Below, one piece after another: positions 1 through 5,486 of a stretch of 7,084 bases of DNA (positions are counted from its first letter, which is position 1; every line of letters begins with the position of its first letter). Location of the stretch: NCBI GenBank assembly GCA_011052355.1, contig DRJB01000011.1, positions 1-7,084 of the forward strand. Reading direction: 5' to 3'. The DNA comes from Candidatus Kaiserbacteria bacterium. GTDB taxonomy: Bacteria > Patescibacteriota > Minisyncoccia > Phycocordibacterales > Phycocordibacteraceae. Both the position numbers and the translations under genes were made by a program. The notes under the pieces were generated by a model that did no database searches, was not told where the DNA came from, and saw nothing but the letters and a program-made list of their open reading frames with translations.

Positions 1-826
1 GCTCAAGGGCTATTTTTGTTTGCTTAGAAATAGCATCAAGAAAAAAAGTAATCCATGGAATCCATTCATTTTTTTCACTAACATTACGCAATAACTCATA
101 ATAAACATCGCGATGTTCTTCTAAAAACTCACTGATATAAATGTTCGGATAAGCAGTAACTTCTTTTTCATAAAGAAATAAAGGAACTAATAATCTCCCA
201 ACTCGCCCATTTCCATCTATAAACGGATGAATAGCTTCAAATTGATAGTGCGCGATGGCAATTTGAACAAGAGGATCAATCACATCCTCAGCATGAATAT
301 ATTTTTCCATATTTGAAAACAATTCCACAATATGTTGTGGACCTGGAGGAACAAAGGTCGCATCCTCAATAGTGCATCCATACGGACCAATATAAACTTG
401 GGTTTTTCTAAATTGTCCTGGAGCCTTATTTTGCCCACGCACAGAATTAAGAAGTATTTTGTGTAAATCTTTTATGATATTTTCTGCCAATGGTTTTTCT
501 TTTAGAAAGTCTTTGCCACGCTCTATTGCAAAACGATAATTAACAATTTCTCTATAATCTTTTTCTTTTTCATTTTTCTCGGACTTTATATCTTGTGCAT
601 CAAACATCAAAACTTCATCCAGTGTTGCCTGTGTCCCTTCTATTTTAGAGCTCAAGACAGCCTCCTTAGTCTCAAAAGAACGCTGAATAATTTTAGGATT
701 TGGCAGTCTTTTTACGGCTTCATCGTAACGAGCTATAATATCTCTTGCCTTTATTATATTTGTGAAAATCGAATGATAATCTAATTTTGGGGGCAAAAAT
801 GGTGGAATAAAAGCTTTTTTTATCAT
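1..826 (-). CDS. Fic family protein adenylyltransferase (C-terminus cut by window edge)
   Basis: Seen: an open frame from ATG at 826 runs off the left edge after 275 codons. Residues 8-75 resemble the Fic N-terminal domain (Pfam Fic_N type), with S59-S-K-I-E63-G64 matching the inhibitory-helix motif (S/T)xxxE(G/N). The core motif HPFIDGNGRVGR is at residues 200-211, complete with catalytic H200, the phosphate-binding GNG and R208. Residues 142-152 (QVYIGPYG region) fit the target-docking flap. Known of the family: such enzymes transfer AMP from ATP to a hydroxyl side chain of a target protein, and the N-terminal helix blocks ATP binding (class II, as in SoFic). Inference: an active, self-inhibited cytoplasmic AMPylator; a C-terminal winged-helix domain, common in this architecture, would lie beyond the edge. 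There is no Shine-Dalgarno sequence; the start is the first ATG behind a good promoter. The gene is AT-rich compared with the dcw genes and stands alone, which fits an accessory gene. No antitoxin gene is visible beside it. Confidence 0.93.
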   Translation of the reverse strand, partial: MIKKAFIPPFLPPKLDYHSIFTNIIKARDIIARYDEAVKRLPNPKIIQRSFETKEAVLSSKIEGTQATLDEVLMFDAQDIKSEKNEKEKDYREIVNYRFAIERGKDFLKEKPLAENIIKDLHKILLNSVRGQNKAPGQFRKTQVYIGPYGCTIEDATFVPPGPQHIVELFSNMEKYIHAEDVIDPLVQIAIAHYQFEAIHPFIDGNGRVGRLLVPLFLYEKEVTAYPNIYISEFLEEHRDVYYELLRNVSEKNEWIPWITFFLDAISKQTKIALE

Positions 827-853
827 ATTTTTATATTTACTTTAACTGTTGGA

Positions 854-882
854 ATTGTATCATCTCTTATTCTAGTTTGCAA
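854..882 (-). promoter_or_regulatory. predicted sigma70-type promoter of the fic gene
   Basis: On the minus strand a TTGCAA (877-882) is followed by a 17-base spacer and TACAAT (854-859), which is 4/6 and 5/6 of the consensus at optimal spacing. The predicted transcript would start near 847, leaving about 20 bases before the ATG at 826. One copy of the AGAATAAG repeat (866-875) lies within the spacer, so a protein binding that repeat would block this promoter. Confidence 0.55.
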
Positions 883-973
883 GCATTACCTAGAATAAAG
901 GAACTCCACATCCAATGACTGGAATAAGGCTACTCCTTATTCTTAAAAGCACTACTTAAATTAGAATAAGGAG
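866..973. repeat. cluster of five alternating AGAATAAGGAG-like repeats
   Basis: Copies are seen at 866-875 (minus strand, CTAGAATAAG), 890-900 (plus, CTAGAATAAAG), 922-929 (plus, GAATAAGG), 933-943 (minus, AGAATAAGGAG) and 963-973 (plus, AGAATAAGGAG). The pairs form perfect inverted repeats: 867-875 with 890-898, 922-929 with 935-942 (5-base loop), and 933-943 with 963-973 (11-bp arms). The arrangement resembles a set of operator half-sites or iterons. The first copy is inside the predicted fic promoter spacer. Which protein would bind is unknown. Confidence 0.6.
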
Positions 974-979
974 CAGCAA

Positions 980-996
980 TGTATACAAAGTATACA
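980..996. promoter_or_regulatory. small dyad TGTATAC-aaa-GTATACA
   Basis: Perfect 7-bp arms (980-986 and 990-996) separated by three bases, just beyond the AGAATAAGGAG cluster and followed by another TATATACA-like sequence at about 1001-1008. A dyad of this size is typical of a repressor operator, but no regulator gene is in the window to match it. The function is inferred from shape only. Confidence 0.3.
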
Positions 997-1026
997 GGTT
1001 TATATACATCTAGCCAAGTAATTGTA

Positions 1027-1199
1027 CGCGTCCTGCGGGGCGCGAACGACGACGACAACTCCACCGCCCCACCTCGCACTCGTTGCGACGAGTGCGACCG
1101 ACCGATTAAACCATTCCCTTTCGATTTTTTTGTGCACAAGCCCATCACAATAGGAAAAGAAATCGGAAATTGTTTAATCGGTCAGGCTCGCTACGCCTG
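1027..1199. other. GC-rich, hairpin-packed block (possible structured RNA or miniature mobile element)
   Basis: This block is abruptly GC-rich in its left half within AT-rich DNA and contains four inverted repeats in a row. 1027-1033 pairs with 1038-1044 (7 bp with one G-T, loop TGCG). 1074-1083 pairs with 1088-1097 (10 bp perfect, loop TGCG). 1100-1111 pairs perfectly with 1172-1183 (12 bp) and the pairing continues imperfectly inwards to about 1131/1152, making a roughly 30-bp interrupted stem. 1183-1187 pairs with 1195-1199. The first two hairpins share the same TGCG loop sequence. Such tandem stems fit a folded RNA or a palindromic non-autonomous element; no transposase or target-site duplication could be made out. 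A plus-strand ORF from 979 to 1245 (88 codons) spans the block but reads through the hairpin arms and resembles nothing I know. Confidence 0.55.
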
Positions 1200-1412
1200 T
1201 GGTAAATCGTCAGTCCTATGCTCGTCAACGAAAAACACTTTGTAGTCTAATTCCAAATAAAGCCTGTGCATCTTTATAAAATCTTTTTTTAATTCTATAT
1301 ATGTATCTTTAATTGTCTTTGTGGTAAATTTTTTATTTTTACTTTCACCATTTTTCTTCATATAAGAGCTTTCAAATGTTAATCTTTTACTGTTTTCATT
1401 CCCGTATCCCAT
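1191..1412 (-). CDS. unrecognised ORF, probably the 3' part of a broken gene
   Basis: I do not recognise this 73-residue frame. It is lysine-rich and charged (for example KKNGESKNKKF near residues 19-29), AT-rich in its first 55 codons, and has no Shine-Dalgarno sequence before its ATG. It overlaps the end of the neighbouring ORF (1379-1780) by 34 bases in another frame, and its own frame is open for at least 15 codons upstream of the ATG, which suggests that the two were once a single reading frame separated by an indel. Its last 13 or so residues are encoded by the edge of the hairpin-packed block, so the original C-terminus may have been replaced when that block arrived. Whether it is expressed cannot be judged. 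Confidence 0.3.
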   Translation of the reverse strand: MGYGNENSKRLTFESSYMKKNGESKNKKFTTKTIKDTYIELKKDFIKMHRLYLELDYKVFFVDEHRTDDLPQA

Positions 1413-1780
1413 AAAATATCTGGAATGAATAAACGGGTTTCGCTCTCCTCTAATACCTTTTCAAGTTCAAAAAACAAATCATTAAATTCAGTGTATTTCC
1501 TCATTATTCTTAACCTTTCCAAACTTTCTGATGTGTGTCTAACATCTCTTAAGTCATATCCTCTGATGTATTTTATTTTTGACCCCCATGTAGCTCTAGA
1601 AAGAGTCCTATTAAATTCATCTTGCCTATTTATATAACCACCTGTAAAAATGTCTTGACACAGTGGACAAAAAACCCATGTCTCCATTTCACTAAATGTA
1701 ATTAAAATAGCGCTTAAATAATGATAGATAAGTATCTTGTCTATAACTCCAATTATTTTTCTTTGAAGCGTCTTTAACAT
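1379..1780 (-). CDS. hypothetical protein with a CPLC motif, possibly frameshifted
   Basis: The 133-residue frame is not one I recognise. Visible features: a hydrophobic stretch at about residues 18-30, a single CxxC (FCPLCQ, residues 37-42) that could be half of a metal site, and a charged, probably helical second half (about residues 85-113). No second CxxC or His-rich partner is seen, so zinc binding is speculative. There is no Shine-Dalgarno sequence; ATG at 1780 is the only in-frame start before an upstream stop. The frame ends at TAA (1379-1381) inside another open frame (1191-1412) that continues the same style of sequence, so a frameshift or pseudogene is likely. It is AT-rich, like fic and unlike the dcw genes, and sits downstream of the tRNA in what looks like accessory DNA. 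Confidence 0.45.
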   Translation of the reverse strand: MLKTLQRKIIGVIDKILIYHYLSAILITFSEMETWVFCPLCQDIFTGGYINRQDEFNRTLSRATWGSKIKYIRGYDLRDVRHTSESLERLRIMRKYTEFNDLFFELEKVLEESETRLFIPDILWDTGMKTVKD

Positions 1781-1822
1781 AAAACAAGTATATAATACAG
1801 CGCTCTTAGATTACTCATTGTT

Positions 1823-1850
1823 TATATATGTTCCGTGCTTTTATTGTGAA
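1823..1850 (-). promoter_or_regulatory. weak candidate promoter for the 1379-1780 ORF
   Basis: On the minus strand TTCACA (1845-1850, 5/6 of the -35 consensus) precedes TATATA (1823-1828) with a 16-base spacer. The site lies between the tRNA and the ORF. The surrounding DNA is AT-rich, so a chance match is quite possible. Confidence 0.25.
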
Positions 1851-1863
1851 AAACTCCAATTTG

Positions 1864-1935
1864 TGACCCTACGGGGAGTCGAACCCCGATTACCACCGTG
1901 AGAGGGTGATGTCCTAGCCATTAGACGATAGGGCC
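1864..1935 (-). tRNA. tRNA-Glu (anticodon CTC)
   Basis: A complete 72-nt cloverleaf can be folded on the minus strand. The acceptor stem GGCCCTA/TAGGGTC has one G-T pair at 2-71; the D arm is GTCT-loop-GGAC; the anticodon arm is TCACC-CTCTCAC-GGTGG with anticodon CTC reading GAG; the variable loop is TAAT; and the T arm is CGGGG-TTCGACT-CCCCG. The discriminator base is A and no CCA is encoded (the next bases are CAA), so the 3' end would be completed by CCA-adding enzyme. The GGCCC...GGGTCA ends resemble tRNA-Glu of Firmicutes type. It lies 156 bases downstream of murF on the same strand, and its 3' end faces the accessory region, a usual target for integrating elements, although no duplicated 3' fragment is visible in the window. 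Confidence 0.97.
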
Positions 1936-1986
1936 GTGTATGTGTGCATGCGTGTAGTATGTGTATATATGTGTATGTGTATGTGC
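1936..1986. repeat. TG/TATG-rich low-complexity tract
   Basis: Just upstream of the tRNA 5' end the plus strand is almost purely alternating TG, TA and CG steps, with repeated TGTATG units and a central TATATA. It is a degenerate microsatellite of alternating purine-pyrimidine type. It occupies the place where the tRNA leader or promoter should be, and no convincing -35/-10 pair could be assigned within it. Confidence 0.6.
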
Positions 1987-2020
1987 GATATTGAGTCATC
2001 GCTATAGTATTGGTTATAGC

Positions 2021-2065
2021 AAAAAAAACGTATTTTCGCCATACCCCGCTCCACACTTACTATGG
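2021..2065 (-). terminator. weak candidate terminator after murF
   Basis: Reading the minus strand beyond the murF stop, a short CCATA/TATGG pairing (2039-2065) with a long loop is followed, after 10 bases, by eight consecutive T (2021-2028). The stem is poor, so this may only be a pause site, with the tRNA co-transcribed from the operon. Confidence 0.25.
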
Positions 2066-2091
2066 TTTGGTGCCCATGATGCTCGTGGTAA

Positions 2092-3414
2092 TTACGATAT
2101 GAGTTTCCATTGTCTGTCTTGTCGTGGCAGGTAGACGCTGTCGCCCGGGTTTTTCAGCAATGTTTTCACCACGCGCTCAAGCCGTACACTTTGTGACCCC
2201 TTTACCAAAAATATATCATTTGGGTGCGCCAGTTTGGAAAGTATGTCGGATGCTTCTTGCACAGTGTTACATATGTGGATATTTTTTACATTAAGCCCGG
2301 CTTCTTGCGCGGAGTGCGCGATGCCTTGAGCGCGCACTCCAACTGTAATCAATAAGTCCGCACAGTGCGCTACCAATTCTCCTATGCGAGCGTGTTCAGA
2401 TACGGAATAGCGACCAAGCTCAAGCATGTCGCCAAGAACCGCAATCCTACGCGACGTTGGCGTTATGTCGCGAAGCGTTGAAAGCGATTCAACAACCGCG
2501 ACGGGAGATGCATTGTATGATTCATCAACGATGATTGAACCCTGTACGCCATCAAGAATTCTTCCTCTGCCGGGTGGTGGCGTGTATGCGGAAAGCCCGG
2601 CCAGTGCCGAATCAATTGACGTTGAAAGTGCAACGGCAACCGCAAGAGCGGAAACCGGTGCGAATAGTTGTTGTCGCCCGAGCGCCCCCCGCACGGCGAC
2701 CGTTCCGGTCGCCGTGCGGGGGGCTCCGTTCACTCCATTTACCCCGTTCACACTAACTTGCGCTTGCATACCGCGCACGCGACCATCCTCAATGAGAAAA
2801 TCCGGGTGTTCAATATGTACTTGTGCATCTTCATTCATGCCATAAGTGATGGTACGCACGGGAAGACGCAATGCCATATCGCGCGCATACAAGTCATCGG
2901 CTGAAATAATAAGTGGCGCTGCGGGAGCAAGCGCATACGCAGGCATAAATTCTTCCTCGCGTACCGCCTGCGGTGAAACGTACGCTTCCACATGCACCGG
3001 CACCTCCGGCAATCTCGTTACCACCACTATGTCAGGTGTAATCATGTGCAATAAATCGGTAATGTCTCCGGGCTTGCCGGCACCAACTTCCAGCACCAGC
3101 ATTTTAGGATAGTGATTGGGCAACAACAACAACGTAAACGCTTCCTGAAAAACACGTATCCACGCAAAAATATTGCGCCATGGATTTTCCACGCCAATGA
3201 TGGTGAACGGCACGCCAAATTCAGTGTTATGACTTTTCTCACTCTTTCGCAAGAAATACATTTCAGAAAGTGCGGCGGCGATAGCGTCTTTGGTTGATGT
3301 CTTTCCAACACTTCCGGTTACCATAATCACCGTTGGTTTATATTTGCGAATGATACCACTGGACAAAGTTGCCAGAAGTGAAGCGATAAACGTACGTAAT
3401 ATTTTTTTCATCAT
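2092..3414 (-). CDS. murF: UDP-N-acetylmuramoyl-tripeptide--D-alanyl-D-alanine ligase (short form lacking domain 1)
   Basis: MurF joins D-Ala-D-Ala to the UDP-MurNAc-tripeptide using ATP, the last cytoplasmic step of the muropeptide precursor. Seen in 440 residues: P-loop TGSVGKTS (33-40), NTEFGVP (63-69), LEVGAG (108-113, Mg/carbamate-region acidic motif), LGR (245-247, the family's LGRHN equivalent), DESYNASP (297-304), GDMLELG (328-334) and KGSQSVRLE (405-413). The P-loop starts about 70 residues earlier than in E. coli MurF, so the UDP-sugar-binding N-terminal domain is missing and is replaced by a hydrophobic, basic 30-residue leader that may touch the membrane. The ATG overlaps the TGA of the upstream transpeptidase gene (ATGA), favouring translational coupling; a second ATG follows immediately. 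Residues 222-244 hold three VNG repeats and a sequence encoded by a 19-bp perfect palindrome, between the central-domain strands and LGR. A MurF-like amide ligase with another substrate cannot be fully excluded. Confidence 0.92.
   Translation of the reverse strand: MMKKILRTFIASLLATLSSGIIRKYKPTVIMVTGSVGKTSTKDAIAAALSEMYFLRKSEKSHNTEFGVPFTIIGVENPWRNIFAWIRVFQEAFTLLLLPNHYPKMLVLEVGAGKPGDITDLLHMITPDIVVVTRLPEVPVHVEAYVSPQAVREEEFMPAYALAPAAPLIISADDLYARDMALRLPVRTITYGMNEDAQVHIEHPDFLIEDGRVRGMQAQVSVNGVNGVNGAPRTATGTVAVRGALGRQQLFAPVSALAVAVALSTSIDSALAGLSAYTPPPGRGRILDGVQGSIIVDESYNASPVAVVESLSTLRDITPTSRRIAVLGDMLELGRYSVSEHARIGELVAHCADLLITVGVRAQGIAHSAQEAGLNVKNIHICNTVQEASDILSKLAHPNDIFLVKGSQSVRLERVVKTLLKNPGDSVYLPRQDRQWKLIS
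2311..2340. repeat. perfect 10-bp inverted repeat inside murF
   Basis: GGAGTGCGCG (2311-2320) and CGCGCACTCC (2331-2340) are exact reverse complements separated by ten bases. The sequence encodes part of the C-terminal domain of MurF, around residues 359-368. Confidence 0.7.
2684..2724. repeat. 19-bp-arm perfect palindrome embedded in frame in murF
   Basis: Arms 2684-2702 and 2706-2724 are exact reverse complements around a 3-base loop, with six-base C and G runs near the outer ends. The palindrome begins exactly at a codon boundary and encodes residues 231-244 of MurF (APRTATGTVAVRGA) without breaking the frame. It stands next to a 27-base triplication (2725-2751). In-frame palindromic insertions are known from Rickettsia (RPE elements); a relation here is only an analogy. 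Confidence 0.9.
2725..2751 (-). repeat. three tandem 9-base units encoding VNG-VNG-VNG in murF
   Basis: Read on the minus strand the units are GTGAACGGG, GTAAATGGA and GTGAACGGA, encoding residues 222-230. The tract abuts the palindrome at 2684-2724, so the two may be one insertion that lengthened a surface loop of the ligase. Confidence 0.75.
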
Positions 3415-5150
3415 GATGTATGTGTGATAACGGTACTGCGGTTGGGCGGTATATGGTAATAATTAATCAAAAAGTGCACCATGTCAAACATTGGGATTGT
3501 AAGTGTCTCCGTTGAATACTCATCCAGATACGGATCTTTTCCATGCGGATAATTTACATATAATAAAATTATAAATCGTGGTGCATGTGCGGGGAAAAAA
3601 CCAACGTACGAATGGAAAAAGCGATTTGTATAATAACCGCCATCGGGCTTTGTCAATTGCGCGGTTCCGGTTTTAACCGCCACCGGAATACCGGGAATAA
3701 CATACTTCCCGTTATATAATTCATTATTCGTAAGGTCAACCATCATGGCGGTCGTTTCACTTGAAGAAAGAGTGGAGAAAATTCGCTTTTTCTTATTCCA
3801 TATCATCGGAACCACTTTTCCTGAGGTAAGAATTTTTTCGGTTGCAATGTGTGGCTGAACCATCACTCCCGCGTTGGCTATGGTGCCCAGAGCACGTATC
3901 ATTTGTACGGGCGTGATTGCAATTCCCTGACCGAAAGACATAGTATCAAAATCCACCTGTCGCGCACTGTTTAGGTTTCCAATCAAGCCACTCACTTCGC
4001 CCGGTAAATCAATACCTGTCTTCTGTCCAAACAGCTTCATAAAATAATCTCTGAAACGCTGTTGCCCGAGCTGTTGAGCAAGCCATGATGCTCCAACATT
4101 CAAAGACTGCACGATTATTTGCCCGATTGGTATCACTCCGCGCCCTTTAAGATCCCAATTGCAAATTTTATCGCCATTAACATGTATGCACGCAGTATCA
4201 TAATAAGTGGTTTTGGGAGTAACCACACCCGCGTCCAGTGCGGATGCCATGGTAATTGGCTTCATAATGGAACCAAACTCATACACATTTTGCACCAACG
4301 GGTTTATGAATGAAGAAGTGCTTGCGGTTTGAAAAGTGTTTGGGTTATACGTTGGAACGCTTCCGAGCGCCACAATTTCACCGGTTGAGGGCACCATGAT
4401 AATGCCACCTGCGGATTTTGCATTATATTTTGTACGCAGTGTTTTAAGTTTGGCGAGCAGGTGCGCTTCAACCACCGGCTCAATGCCCGTAACGATATCA
4501 CCCTCTTTTGCAGCTCTGGGGTCAACCAGAAAAGAACTGCTGTTTGAAAAAATCCGCGTGAAAAAATTTCCACGGTTTGTATCATTTCTCACAAGAGCAT
4601 TGTTGTAATAACGCTCAATGCCATACTGTCCACTCACTGTGTTGCTGTTGTTATATGCCACAAAACCGATAGCGTGTGCGGCAAGCGTGCCACCCGGATA
4701 ATATATCCATTGTTGACGTATGACCGTAACACCGCTTAGATGTTTTTCTATGATTTGCGCTCCCTGTTTTAAAGAAACATGGTCTGCGATTTTTTCGTAC
4801 GGATCATTTTTTTTATTTGTTGCCATAAAAAATACGGATTTATCAATCGGAATGATTGCATTGAGTGTTGCGTATGCCCGTTTTGGATACGAGAGTGACT
4901 CAGGGTCTATGGCAATGAGATAACCTGTTTTTATTGTCGCGGCGGCGATATGCACACCGTCTTTACGAGTGAAATAAATATTTCCGCGCGTAAACGAACC
5001 CCTGTTTGATGCGTACTGTTCCCTTGCTTTCATTTGATATTGCGCTCCTTCAACAATTTGAACGGTAAACAATCGTCCGATGAGCAAAATAGAGAGTATA
5101 CCCAAAATGGTAAAAACGACATAAAGGCGAGAATGAAAAATTGCCCACAT
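3411..5150 (-). CDS. ftsI: class B penicillin-binding protein, peptidoglycan transpeptidase (FtsI/PBP2-like)
   Basis: It cross-links peptidoglycan at the septum by D,D-transpeptidation on the outer face of the membrane. Seen in 579 residues: a short cytoplasmic N-terminus, one membrane anchor (about residues 10-30), a dimerisation/pedestal domain (about 45-220, with the RG-N motif at 50-57), then the transpeptidase domain with S294-I-M-K297 (nucleophile motif), S349-L-N351 and K493-T-G495. All three active-site motifs are intact. No PASTA repeats follow, and the length is normal for FtsI. Cysteines 321 and 330 (ACIHVNGDKICNW) could form a disulfide in the catalytic domain. Gene context between an FtsL-like gene (9-base gap) and murF (4-base overlap) supports the divisome role over the elongation PBP2. 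There is no Shine-Dalgarno sequence; ATG at 5150 gives a correct anchor length. Confidence 0.93.
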   Translation of the reverse strand: MWAIFHSRLYVVFTILGILSILLIGRLFTVQIVEGAQYQMKAREQYASNRGSFTRGNIYFTRKDGVHIAAATIKTGYLIAIDPESLSYPKRAYATLNAIIPIDKSVFFMATNKKNDPYEKIADHVSLKQGAQIIEKHLSGVTVIRQQWIYYPGGTLAAHAIGFVAYNNSNTVSGQYGIERYYNNALVRNDTNRGNFFTRIFSNSSSFLVDPRAAKEGDIVTGIEPVVEAHLLAKLKTLRTKYNAKSAGGIIMVPSTGEIVALGSVPTYNPNTFQTASTSSFINPLVQNVYEFGSIMKPITMASALDAGVVTPKTTYYDTACIHVNGDKICNWDLKGRGVIPIGQIIVQSLNVGASWLAQQLGQQRFRDYFMKLFGQKTGIDLPGEVSGLIGNLNSARQVDFDTMSFGQGIAITPVQMIRALGTIANAGVMVQPHIATEKILTSGKVVPMIWNKKKRIFSTLSSSETTAMMVDLTNNELYNGKYVIPGIPVAVKTGTAQLTKPDGGYYTNRFFHSYVGFFPAHAPRFIILLYVNYPHGKDPYLDEYSTETLTIPMFDMVHFLINYYHIPPNRSTVITHTS

Positions 5151-5159
5151 ATTTTTATG

Positions 5160-5486
5160 TTATGGCGTACGAATGGAAACCGCCGGGCGTGTGTCAACAA
5201 CATATCCTATGTGTACCGGTTTTTCAAAGCCGGACGCACTCGGTTGTGTGTCATTTATTTCACTTATCTTGTTTAGATAGGAAGTTTCAAGTGTACCGAT
5301 GCGTGCTCGTGTGTCTTGCACAATTTGTGCGGAGCGCATACTGACAACGCCATACGACATAACGAACGCCAACAGACCGATGTACACAAACAACATTACG
5401 ATAGTTGCACGCATGAGCACCGTGTATAGCAATTGCCAATAATCTGCTGCGGAAACGTATGAGGCATTGTGTATGATATTACGCAT
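5160..5486 (-). CDS. ftsL: FtsL-like small bitopic division protein
   Basis: This 108-residue protein has about 27 cytoplasmic residues, one strongly hydrophobic transmembrane helix (about 28-48), then a stretch predicted helical and coiled-coil-like (about 50-78) and a short extracytoplasmic tail. That layout and the position between rsmH and the ftsI-like gene are those of FtsL, which pairs with FtsB/DivIC and activates the FtsW-FtsI septal synthase. FtsL sequence is poorly conserved, so the name rests on topology and context. The start overlaps the end of rsmH by 8 bases (5479-5486), which points to coupled translation. A run of polar residues and prolines after position 80 replaces the longer coiled coil seen in many FtsL proteins. 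Confidence 0.75.
   Translation of the reverse strand: MRNIIHNASYVSAADYWQLLYTVLMRATIVMLFVYIGLLAFVMSYGVVSMRSAQIVQDTRARIGTLETSYLNKISEINDTQPSASGFEKPVHIGYVVDTRPAVSIRTP

Noticed and set aside
930..1148. Minus-strand ORF of 72 codons through the hairpin block
   Set aside because: It reads through repeat arms, has no ribosome binding site, and overlaps the equally doubtful plus-strand frame.
866..1199. CRISPR array
   Set aside because: The repeats are short, alternate in orientation and are irregularly spaced, with no constant-length spacers or cas genes.
1841..2056. Minus-strand ORF of 71 codons across the tRNA
   Set aside because: It is a translation of the tRNA gene and the TG-rich tract, a common false ORF.
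2426..2845. Long plus-strand ORF of 139 codons opposite murF
   Set aside because: It lies wholly antisense to a well-supported murF, is rich in Ser, Thr, Ala and Pro as expected for a shadow frame, and includes the palindrome; no start context.
3661..3710. Short inverted repeats in the transpeptidase gene (GCGGTT/AACCGC and CGGGAA/TTCCCG)
   Set aside because: Arms of only 6 bp are common by chance in a sequence of this length.
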